A stretch of DNA of 64,000 nt from Sweltsa coloradensis (taxonomy: Eukaryota > Arthropoda > Insecta > Plecoptera > Chloroperlidae): positions 310,001-374,000 of the forward strand of contig JAMZAV010000313.1 in the NCBI GenBank assembly GCA_024449915.1, given 5' to 3'. Position 1 is the stretch's first letter, and every line of letters starts with the position of its first letter. The notes beneath the pieces are model-generated. The model did no database searches, was not told where the DNA came from, and worked only from the letters and a program-made list of their open reading frames with translations. The translations under genes were made by a program, and so were the position numbers. Below are positions 36,376 to 46,178 of the stretch, one piece after another.

Positions 36376-37173
36376 CTTGAGTCTAGTAATTATTTCTACA
36401 ATCACTCCATCTATAAGCTGTGTGTGTATGTGTATTGTGTGCTGTTTTAATTATGGTATGAAGTATGAATATGGTATAAGGACGGAGATCTTGGTAGTAA
36501 CTACGTAGTAAGTGAGGCTTGCATATTATTGTGGCACTATCAAAATTAATTTCATGCCTTGGATTGCTATTTACTAGCATTTTCACAAGCATGATTTGCA
36601 ACCGCCGACTGTTCTTCTCGAGCATGCCTACAATGAGCGTTATGTTCTTTTAATCTTGTTCCCACTATCCTGCATGTTTGGCAGAAAGAAAATCCTCCGA
36701 ATTCGCACTCGCATTATAATATTCGCGGTCTAGACAATTCCAATACTATTTCAGCACATTTGAATATTCCACGCCCTTGAATGGAATGAGTTCCAGCGAT
36801 AGCCGACAGAGCCCGCAACACGTGCGCTCTGGGCTCTTTTCGTTTCCCTCCAATCGCCTTGCAGCCGTCGCTTGCCGAGTTTGACATTCAAATGAAGCAT
36901 CAAAGCAAAGATGGAAGGTTGAAGGAAGAAACATAAAACATGTCAAACTATGCAAATTACGATTTTAAAATGTACGTAAAAACTAAAAAGTGCATAAATG
37001 GAATATTCACCAGCATTCTTTCTTCGCGATAGTTGATCGGAAATATTAGTGATATAGACGCAACAAAACCTTTGTGTATTTATGACGAAACCAATAAAGG
37101 ATGTTTGTTTTCGACGCCGTAGACCTATTCCCCGGTTCCCGTATCTAAGCCTATCTAAGTATTCTTCATATTT

Positions 37174-38736
37174 TTAAGCGAGCGAAGCGAGCGTTTCCAT
37201 TTGACTCTGCCGGAAAAATTAGTCACTGGTTTTGTTTTTTTTTTTTTTTTTTTGTTTGTTTGTTTTTTTGTTTGTTTTTTTTTTTGTTTGTATGTCTCGC
37301 GATAACGTTCGAACGGAGGCTCGGATCGAGTTGAAATTTTCACCATCCGCAAGCTTTGTTCTCGATTGAATGCCATTAGTTTTGTGGCAAAATCGTTCAA
37401 AAAGTTAAAAAGTTACATTAAAGTTAATCGAAAGTTTTTTTTTCAAACTAACCGGCGACAAAATCTGAGATAGCCAAATCATTTAGAATGTCCGTCCGGT
37501 CACGAATATGTTAATTTTTAGGGTTGCCGTCGATAATCGAAATATCGATCGATTATCGATATCAGTAATATGATATGATAATCGATTCAAGTATTTTGAT
37601 ATGATATGATATGATTATCGATTTAAATAGTGACATCGATGTTTTCGCGGTTTACCATGCTTAAAAATGCCGCGCTGTCGTATCAACGCGCCGATTGGTT
37701 GTCGGAGTAGCCAATCGCTGCTCAAGTATAATGCCACGCCCACCGCCGCCAGTGCGCATGCGCTCGCAGCGCGATACAAGGCGATACGAAAACATCGCCC
37801 GGCCCGATTGCGATGTATTCAGTTCAGTACGGCTCGACGTGTTGTGGCGTGAACTTCTCTAGCGTCAGTCTGCCCAATTATATTGAATTCGTGATGTTTC
37901 TTCCGTCCCAAACCCAAAGAAGATATTTGCCATTACTTCTGACGCTGCCTAACAAGATGAGTCAAGTGTGGCAGTTTTTTATTATTCAAAGAACGACGAC
38001 GAGGAGGTTGGGAGGAGATAAAGCTGTGAGCTGGAATGTCGATGAGATCTCGCCACTATCTCTCGCTCGCTAGATGCGCGTACTGTTGGAACACGTAAAC
38101 AGTGACACCCGATGCAAGTCAAGACGTATTAAAATATAGGCTGTGTAATTGAAATTCAGCCCTCAATTTTATTTTAAACATTCTAATCCTTAATGATCTC
38201 TTGTATTAGTGTTACAATTTTGCGTTTTTTCTGCTTCCTAGGCTCAATTTGGAATTTGATATGATAATCGATTTGGGTCTATGATATCGATATATTTCGA
38301 TATGATAATCGATTCGATGCCTCCGATTATCGATCACGATTTTCACATCGAACGGCAACCCTATTAATTTGTGTAGATGGAAATTAGTAGTGTAGATGGA
38401 AATTACATTATAACAAAAGTAACGTTGCCATGGCAACAAAAAAACGCGCAGTTTCTAATGCACTGCCACCTAGAAGTAATCAAAAAAATTTCTAGGAAGT
38501 AGTCTATTATTTGTCAACAAAGAGTTTAAATAGTTTTCCCAAGGAGTCAAGATCCTCTAGATGGCGGTGGATTTTAAAGTAAAGATTTAAACACGGGTTT
38601 ACCCAAATACCTTGGCAATAATAAATAATACTGGAAACGCGAACGTCGTAAATTTTTAAATTAAAAAAAATGTGCAATGTGGGTCTAGCTATAGCACGTG
38701 CTCGCTTATCAACGCGTCCAACTGAGCGTTTCCTAG
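37174..38736 (+). mobile_element. Helitron-like element, second subfamily, copy B (split by a hAT element)
   Basis: It starts TTAAGCGAGCG at 37,174 and ends GCTCGCTTATCAACGCGTCC, the second half of the AACGC/GCGTT hairpin, then TCCTAG at 38,736, followed by T. Body motifs GTTCGAACGGAGGCTCGGAT and GTCCGGTCACGAATATG match copies A and C. An 845-bp hAT-type element interrupts it at 37,519. Confidence 0.6.
37519..38363 (+). mobile_element. hAT-type element with a possible BED-finger remnant
   Basis: TIRs TAGGGTTGCCGTCGATAA and ATCGAACGGCAACCCTA are flanked by TTAATTTT (37,511-37,518) and TTAATTTG (38,364-38,371), an 8-bp duplication with one mismatch. Subterminal regions are packed with ATCGATTATC/GATATGATAATCGAT motifs, as is usual for hAT transposase binding sites. 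An internal frame includes NKMSQVWQFFIIQ (about 37,950-37,990), like the start of a BED zinc finger (S-x-V-W-x-F-F). The rest of a transposase is absent, so this is a deletion derivative. Confidence 0.75.
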
Positions 38737-38750
38737 TTAAATTTAATTCT

Positions 38751-38814
38751 TCACTTTGGTTTACTGTCCCCACTGAAAATCAGTTGTGTGACTGAGTGGG
38801 TAGACTCTAAAATA
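38751..38814 (+). mobile_element. SINE 3' end fragment
   Basis: CACTTTGGTTTACTGTCCCC, ACTGAAAATCAGTTGTGTGA and GGGTAGACTCTAAAATA, the last ~65 bp of the SINE family, immediately left of the piggyBac-type element. Confidence 0.65.
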
Positions 38815-38826
38815 CGGATTAATTAA

Positions 38827-39378
38827 CCCATCGGCTTACCATTAAAAATCGCTGCGCCTGGCCCCTCAAATCCATTTATTTTTTACGAAATAGGGTTGCG
38901 GAGCGCACCTCAGCAAAAAATTCACTGCTCCAACGAAAATAACCCGATTTACTTGAAATAAAAACTAAAATGTAGCCTAAATAAATGTCTAGGTGTATGA
39001 ACTTTCCTTCGAATTTTTCTTTGTATCAAAATATCACACCCCTCATCTTCGTCATATCCGTCAAAATATTGCAATTAGCTGTAGCCGCCATAGCGCGCGC
39101 GCCGCCATACCACCTACGAATGCAAACATAATCTTTCCTTCAAGCATAGACAGGCTAAAACTTGACCGAGTGACGAGCCAAACACATCGTTGGATGCAGC
39201 GAAGTGCGTAGAGTACATTGAGCGCGATCTCTTGGTGATTGGACGAACCATTCTCATACAACGACCGATAATGTAGCGCGCTGTTCCCTTGCTGTTCCAG
39301 CCCGTCGATCCGATGGCCAGGTAAATCGGCGCGCATTTAAAACAGCCCGTCGATTCGACTGGCGAGAAAGCCGATGGG
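38827..39378. mobile_element. piggyBac-type non-autonomous element, TSD TTAA
   Basis: TIRs CCCATCGGCTT and AAGCCGATGGG are flanked on both sides by TTAA (38,823-38,826 and 39,379-39,382), the piggyBac target duplication; piggyBac TIRs also typically begin CCC. Length is 552 bp with no transposase frame. The target TTAA is also the first four bases of Helitron-like copy C. Confidence 0.75.
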
Positions 39379-40042
39379 TTAAGCGAGCGTTTCCATTTGA
39401 CTCTGCCGGAAAAAATAGTCAATGGTTTTGTTTGTTTTTTTGTATGTCTCGCCATAACGTTCGAACGGAGGCTCGGATCGAGTTGAAATTTTGACCATCC
39501 GCAAGCTTCGTTCCCGATTGAATGCCATTAGTTTTGTGGCAAAATCGTTCAAAAAGTTAAAAAGTTACATTAAAGTTAATCGAAAGTTTTTTTTTCAAAC
39601 TAAACGGCGACAAAATCTGAGGTGGCCAAATCATTTAGAATGTCCGTCCGGTCACGAATATGTTAATTTTATTTTGATCCGATAAGTAGTGTAGATGGAA
39701 ATTACATTATAACAAACTAACAAAGTAACGTTACCATGGCAACGAAAAGTCGCACGAGGTTCGCACTATGCACTGCCACCTAGAAGTAATCAAAATACTA
39801 TCGAGGAAGCAGTGTATTATTTGTTACCAAATAGTTCAAATAGTTTTCCCAAAGAAATGATGTCAAGGTCCTCTAGATGGCGGTAGATTTTATCCACAAA
39901 GTAAAGGTTTACCCAAATAGGCCTACGTACCTTGCCAATAATAAATAATATTGGAAACATGGCCCTGTGGACAGTGAACGTCGCAAATTTGAAAATTTGA
40001 AAAAATTGCAATGTGCGGGTCTAGCTATAGCACGTGCTCGCT
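39379..40042 (+). mobile_element. Helitron-like element, second subfamily, copy C (3' truncated)
   Basis: It starts TTAAGCGAGCGTTTCCATTT and carries the family body (GGAGGCTCGGATCGAGTTG, GTCCGGTCACGAATATG, GTTACCATGGCAACG). It is cut at GTGCTCGCTT, just before the expected terminal hairpin and CTAG. Removing the piggyBac-type element restores an A immediately before the TTAA start, the expected A^T context. Confidence 0.6.
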
Positions 40043-41828
40043 TTATTTATTTGTTGTTTATCGTAATAATTTTGAACGCACGCAGTCTCTAGAACCAAGG
40101 GCTACTTTTTTCCATCACAGTACAAACGTAGTAGGCCTAGGTTGGTGTTAGGTTGTTGCCTGGGCTAGGCAATGGCCTCTATATACGTAGGCCTAGCCCT
40201 TCTGTGATGATGGTTCTTTTCAGTTTTCATAGGATTACATACGTTTAAAACTCGACTCAAAAACTTTGAGCCTAAAATCAAACTCGAGTCGATGTCGAGT
40301 TTAAAAAGAAACTTTACAAAAACTCAACATTTCGAGTATAGGCCCTACTCGTACACCCCAAGAATATTATTATTTTGCTATTGTGATTATTTTGTTCAAA
40401 TCCGAAGACGAAATATAAAAGTGGTGTTGACACCCTAAAGTTTGTGTTGTGTTTGCTGTACGTAGGCCTACATTATTAAGTTGTTTTAGTGGATGAGTAT
40501 GTTGCTTAATGTTGCCATCTACTAGTTACACTATTCAAGACAAACAAAACAATGTTTATAGAAATTCACTTACCACAATCTGTCGGCCTTACAACCGATC
40601 AACACATTGTATTGATCACTAGGTCATCGACCCATTCTCGATTATTTTTTTCCATGTTGTTTTACTCGGGACAAGGAGATTCAATGTGAGCAGCTGAGAT
40701 TAAGTATCATGTACCATACTGACATACACCACACCCACTACCAGGGGACACTAGGGTTCACTACACAGTTCACTCCAGAGCAGCCTCGTGCTGGCAAGCA
40801 TTGGAACATATTGAACTTGCCACCATTAAGCGGAAGGGGTGCCACAGGTTGTATTGCAAAAGACTTACCATGATGACTTACCATATGGCAGATAAAAGTG
40901 TGACTAAGGGGGTAGACTCTAAATACAATTTTTAAAATTTTATTTAAATTTTTAGATTTTAATTTAACAGCGGTCTAGGATGGGCCAGATAAATTTGTAC
41001 GGTTTGGATGACTACTGTATAAAATGTATTCAATAGTCTGCAAGACATTATATTATGCAAAAATAGGAATGTGGCAATTAGGTGATGTTGGCCAATATGT
41101 CCTGTTCATGCAAAATGAGACAGAAGTGAGTCAGGAGAGAAATTTACAGATAATGCATTGTAAGAGATCATTATCAAATGATTTTGGTTTTTAAATCGGG
41201 CTGCATTCCTAACATTTATGTTATTTTATTATCACTAGGCCTATTTAATACAATATATTAAGGTGAACTGTGGTGTGAGCTAGTGAACATGCTAGGAACA
41301 TGCAAACATGCTGGGAACATGCTGGTGCTTCTTCATGACCACTAGCTTAACGATATCATCACTTCACTCACTGACAACAGTCGTGACAGATTAGAGACTA
41401 CAAGAAACAAGGAAGTGAACAGACTTTATAAAATTACGCTAACGAATGAAATAGTTAAGCAAGTAGTCGGGAGCACCGCACCGAACATGCAGGCTAAATC
41501 TCTTAAAAGGGAGGATAGAGGGATTAGGAATTGTAATCAATTGTTCCTAGAACTGACTTACAAACATTTCAATAATTGAGTGGTACGAGCGACACGGCTT
41601 TGACGATGTACAAGACGCTGAAGTTGAAGAATCACACGTGAGCTGCGACATACGATGTGGAAGGTTCTCGGGAGCCTCCTTGACAAGTACATGTTCCTCC
41701 CATTTCTGAAATTTGCAACACAGTGACTAGTAGGGTTGCTCAATGTGTTAAAATCAAAATTATTGATAGTAGAAAAGGTATGCCTATGGGCTAGGTCCAC
41801 CTACTAATAAGTATTTATTACCTACAGA
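40043..41828. other. Intergenic DNA with decayed repeat pieces
   Basis: No gene recognised. About 40,235-40,370 has ACTCGA-rich sequence ending CTCGTACACCCC, resembling one end of the 24,295-25,310 hAT family. About 40,896-40,950 (GGGGGTAGACTCTAAATACA) is a SINE tail. The minus frame at 41,558-41,800 has no recognised domain. Confidence 0.3.
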
Positions 41829-41978
41829 ACTTTTCGGTTAAACAGAGTATTCTCCCCAACGCAAAAGACAGGACTAATGATGAAACTTGTTTGGTGGGCA
41901 CAGACAATCAGTTGCTAGTTTCGGAGCGCAACTAGTGCACTCCGTAACTATAGCAACGTCAAACACCATTTCACATCA

Positions 41979-42612
41979 GTCCATAGATGCCAATTTTCTT
42001 GTGGAAAATGTATTTAAATATTTTTAGATGGAGTGGTGAAAAGACTGAGCAATTGGCTTCTCAAATTTTGAAATGCATAAAACTATAAAAGTAGGACTAG
42101 ACTTAAGTTAAGCCTGCTCACCATGATTTTGATGCCATCCGATGTCCAGCCCAGACGATCGTGTGCTGTTGAGGGCTCGACGTTTTCTGTGATGACCCAA
42201 GCTAGACAACATAATTTGTAGACTTAGTTCAAAAATATAAAATACAAACCAGGTTAGGCCTACAAGAGGGAGCTTGAATCCCTGAATTTAAAACAAGATA
42301 AAAGCAAGATTGTCCCTACACTGTCTCAGTTTCTAGGCCTAAGTATCATAAAAGTTTAGAATGAGGCAAAGAAAGATGTAATAGTATTGTAATTTCAAAT
42401 AGGGAGGCCTAGTCTGCAACATCCATGCCAATGTTCTTGTGGAAAATCTTTCTAGATGGAGCAGTAAAAAGACTGAGCAATTGCTCTCAAATTTTGACAT
42501 GCATAAAAAATATCACTAGACCTACTACTCACCTTGATTTTGATCCATCCTATGTTTGACCCAGACGTTCAGTGCTGTTGAGAGCTAGGCGTCTTCGTGT
42601 TGACTCAAGCTA
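41979..42612. repeat. Tandem duplication, period about 435 bp
   Basis: The first unit (about 41,979-42,207) and second (about 42,420-42,612) share ATGCCAATNTTCTTGTGGAA, GACTGAGCAATTG, CTCAAATTTTGA, ATGCATAAAA and GATTTTGAT, and end CAAGCTAGAC. The second unit has several short deletions that break any common frame, so this is not a duplicated exon. Confidence 0.65.
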
Positions 42613-44429
42613 GACGAAGTATGGAAAGAAACGCAAATGCATGGTTCCAAATACATGTAAAGTTACCGGTAAGTTAAACACAGAAAATTGTTTCTTGTTC
42701 TGTGGTCAGAAAAGTAATTTCAGTCTGTTTCTGCCAACAATACTTCAAGAACGCAAAGTAAATTGTTCGTTGGATCTTGAAAACGTTTTTGGTTTTACTC
42801 ACTTCACACAACTTGATAGAAAATGAAAGCATCAAGCAAACAATAAGTCATTCCTAGAAGAAAACCAGAGACAATTAACTTTGTACTCTGACCTACACTG
42901 GTAACAAATTTGTTTAAATGACATCTACTGATGAAATGTTTGTAGGCATTTTGAATTTATTTTTAACACTGAAAATATTCTTCTTGAGAAGGCAAAGGGT
43001 TTCTGAAACAAAAAGAAAAACATGGAAATAACAAGATGTTAAAATCTGTGGCCAACACTAGACTTACGCCCTACCTACAAATACTGTAGCTAGAATAAAT
43101 ATCAATTCTAAAAACTATGTAGGCCCAATTGGATTTATATACAGTATAGACTGCCACAAACAGTTTAACATGGGCAGTGTAACGTTGATCAGACAATCGA
43201 TATAACGCAACAGCCCTTTGATTGATCAACTGGAAGTCATTAGTTGGATAAGAAGTTGAAGCTTGAAGGTTTCGTTTTACACAGAATAGATGAAATAGAG
43301 AATTCTTACCCTTCTCACACAAAATAGCCGTGTTTAGTTCGGGGGGGTTAATCGCCATCCATAGTCCGTGAATAGAAGATCTAGGCATCTACATCCGATT
43401 CTGGAAATGAAAATTCAAAAGTAGCACAATATTATAAGAAAATGGATCTGCAATGTATGGGCATGGATACAGCATACCTATGGTGGGCGTGGATGGATTC
43501 TCCTTCAAATAAATTGGTGACTATTAAGCCTTAGAATATGGGTTATGTTCAAGACAAGACATCTGTATAAATTTAAACTTTGTCAGCATGTAGGACCTAG
43601 GCCTACCGGTAGTTCACAAGTCACAACTACGTAGTTCTAAAGCTTGAGGTGCTAGTCTTAGGATTGTTGTTGTCATTGTTGTTCTTCATCCCAGCTAATG
43701 ACCAGTTAGTCAGTGGCATTTAAGTTGAAAGAGATGCAAATCATTACAAGTCAGCCTACAGCATCTTTTTTCTCACACTCACATGCACAACTAACTGAAT
43801 CTGGAGGCCAAGTCTTGAAACCACTCGTTTCGAGTCGTGAAGTGAGTCAAGTCACCTCGTTCAAGTCGCGAGCGACTTGGCAAAATCGAATAGGGTAGTC
43901 TTGAAACCCACCATTCGTTTGGAAACGACAAGCGAGTTGGAAATATTCCGAGTCGCCTGGTTTTTCGCGACTTGTAGCTCCGCCCCCACAGCTCATAGAC
44001 CGACCAATCACAAACAGTGTTACATAAAAATTTTGATTTAAATAATCGATGTTGTGAAGTATATTGATGCTATAATCGATTGTGACGGACTATCGGTGCT
44101 ATTATCGATTCTCACTTTCAATCAACTGTCAAAACACACTAGGCGTATACTAGGCTTGGCCTACATGTTATTTCAGATTATTGTTGTTATCAAAATAGCC
44201 TAAAGGCAATAATAATAATTTGTACTCTTTATTTAATTAATCATATTTGTATATTGTTATATTTGCGTAAGTTTTCTAGGGCTAGGCCTAGCCTACCTAA
44301 AATACCAAAACAAATGGCAAAGAAATGTAAAAAAAAGGTAATTTTCATGGAAAAGTTATAAAAATTGTTTTCGTCACAGATAATAAGTGAACAATAATTA
44401 TGCGATGAGTAAAAAAAAGTAAAAAAGTT

Positions 44430-44501
44430 TTCCCAGACGGGATTCGAACCGGCGACCTCTCACATTCCAACCAAGCGATCTAACCACTCGGCCAACGGGA
44501 C
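44430..44501 (-). tRNA. tRNA-like sequence, probable tRNA pseudogene or SINE head
   Basis: The minus strand starts GTCCCGTTGGCCGAGTGGTT (clear A-box), has a TTGGAAT anticodon loop (GGA in the anticodon position), and a B-box CCGGTTCGAATCCC. It ends close to T runs that would stop Pol III. The acceptor stem keeps only about four good pairs, the T stem has a mismatch, and a serine-type long variable arm is missing, so I doubt it is a functional tRNA-Ser. It lies inside the outer TIR element. Confidence 0.4.
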
Positions 44502-45226
44502 TACGATGGGGAGGCCTTCAAAAGCGCTACTTACGCAGATGCACGCTAACTTGCGACGAGCGTAAATAATTGTCACGACAATTAGGACACTTTAAATACT
44601 TTTAAAGCCTTCTGGGTCATTCCAAATCAAATCAACTGAAAAAAGTACAAAATAATCTTGAGTCTCTTCAAATTGAATAAAATTTGGTACACACACTAAG
44701 AAATAAAAATAAATGTTTACGTGTTTTTTTTTTGTTTTTTTTTTTACTTCCCGTTTTCGATTTACGGGACCTCGAAATATCGGCTTTTTGACGTTTTGGC
44801 CAGTGCGCTACAGTGCTCAACAATACATAACTTTGGCCCTAATTGACCTAGGGGGCTAAATTTGGGTTTGTTTTAAAGCTGTGATCAAGGGCTTTCTAAA
44901 TATATATCACAACATGCATTTTCATGAAGGTGTAACTGAAAGCTCAACAATAATCTGGTTTGAGCTCACCCCCCGTCCAAAAGGATCTCTTTTTTTTCTT
45001 AATTTTTTAAAAAATGGAATTGGACACATGTTCTTGACAGACCCTGAAAATTTGAACATGGGCCGAGAGATAGTTCCAGAGATATGAATTAAAGTATAGT
45101 CAGAAGTGTTGTTGCATGCTGATTTCTTTTCGCTAACTTGCTTCCTTTCACAAAATAGAATTCAATAGTAGGCCTATATCATTATATTTTAATCATTATG
45201 TTGTATTTCAATAGACCTATACCTTA

Positions 45227-46178
45227 TTGGATGAGCGTAGCGAGCGAAGCGAAGACTTCAATTTCACTGACCCCCAAAAAATTTAGTTCCAATGTTTTTT
45301 TGTTTGTTTTTTTTTTGTTTGTATTTCTGTCTGTTTGTTCGCTCTCTACCGGGCAAGCGACATATGCGATCTTGATGAAAATTTGAGGGGACCTTCGTTT
45401 TCTCTGAACTTAGACTTGCTACGTTTTTGGGTACAATCGAAGAAATATTTCTTATGAATATCGTACTTTTACGATTTTTTTCGATTTTTAGTGCGATATT
45501 TTCGTTACATTTGAGTCGATTCTGACCAAATGGGTGGGGCTACAACGTTCATATTTCACATTGACTTTAGGATTATGGTGACTTGGTACCTTGTGAAAGA
45601 AAAAGCTGAAAAAGTTAGCTAGAACCCATAGAAATAAAGGTTTTAATATGAGTTTTTCGATTTTTAGTTCGATATTTTCGACACATTTGGGCCGATTCTG
45701 ACCAAACGGGTGGGGCTACAACGTTCATATTTCACATAGACATTGATGTTATGGTGATGTAGTACCTTTTAAAAGAAAAAGTTGAGAAAGTTATCTAGAA
45801 TCCATAGAAATAAAGGTTTTAATATGAGTTTTTCGATTTTTAGTGCGATATTTTCGTCGCATTTGGACCGATTGTGACCAAACGGGTGGGGCTACAACGT
45901 TCATATTTCACATGGACATTAAGGTTATGGTGATGTAGTACCTTTTGAAAGAAAAAGTTGCAAAAGTTGACAAAGTTATCCAGAATGCATAGAAATAATG
46001 GTTTTAAAATATGTTTTTTGAGGTTTATAATAACAACTAACAAGAAACAATAGAAACTTGACAACAGTCACCTACAATGCATTCACAAAGCACTTGCAAA
46101 GGAAAAATGGTCCCACGCAAACTAAAACTTACAAAAACGCTCATCCATCAACGCGGCGGGACTTTAGCGTTTTCCTAG
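45227..46178 (+). mobile_element. Helitron-like non-autonomous element, copy 4, with proven empty site
   Basis: It starts TTGGATGAGCGTAGCGAGCG and ends GCTCATCCATCAACGCGGCG, the second half of the AACGC/GCGTT hairpin, TTCCTAG. The other arm of the foldback keeps the uninterrupted site: CCTTATAATTAC there equals CCTTA plus TAATTAC flanking this element. The insertion is therefore exactly between A and T, with no base duplicated or lost. The interior has three tandem 176-bp monomers. No protein. Confidence 0.75.
45477..46005 (+). repeat. Three tandem 176-bp monomers inside Helitron-like copy 4
   Basis: Units begin TTTTTCGATTTTTAG at 45,477, 45,653 and 45,829, exactly 176 bp apart. Each contains a GCGATATTTTCG-like block, GGGTGGGGCTACAACGTTCA and AAAGAAAAAGYTGARAAAGT. 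Other copies of the family hold one monomer. Confidence 0.85.

Noticed and set aside
37155..37400. Lys/Thr-rich frame on the minus strand
   Set aside because: It is the antisense of T runs and body of a Helitron-like element.
42120..42612. Tandemly duplicated exon with GTGAG donors on the minus strand
   Set aside because: Indels shift the frame between units and stops appear in the second unit.
44430..44501. Functional tRNA-Ser(GGA) gene
   Set aside because: Acceptor stem mostly unpaired, T stem mismatch, and no long variable arm; kept only as tRNA-like.
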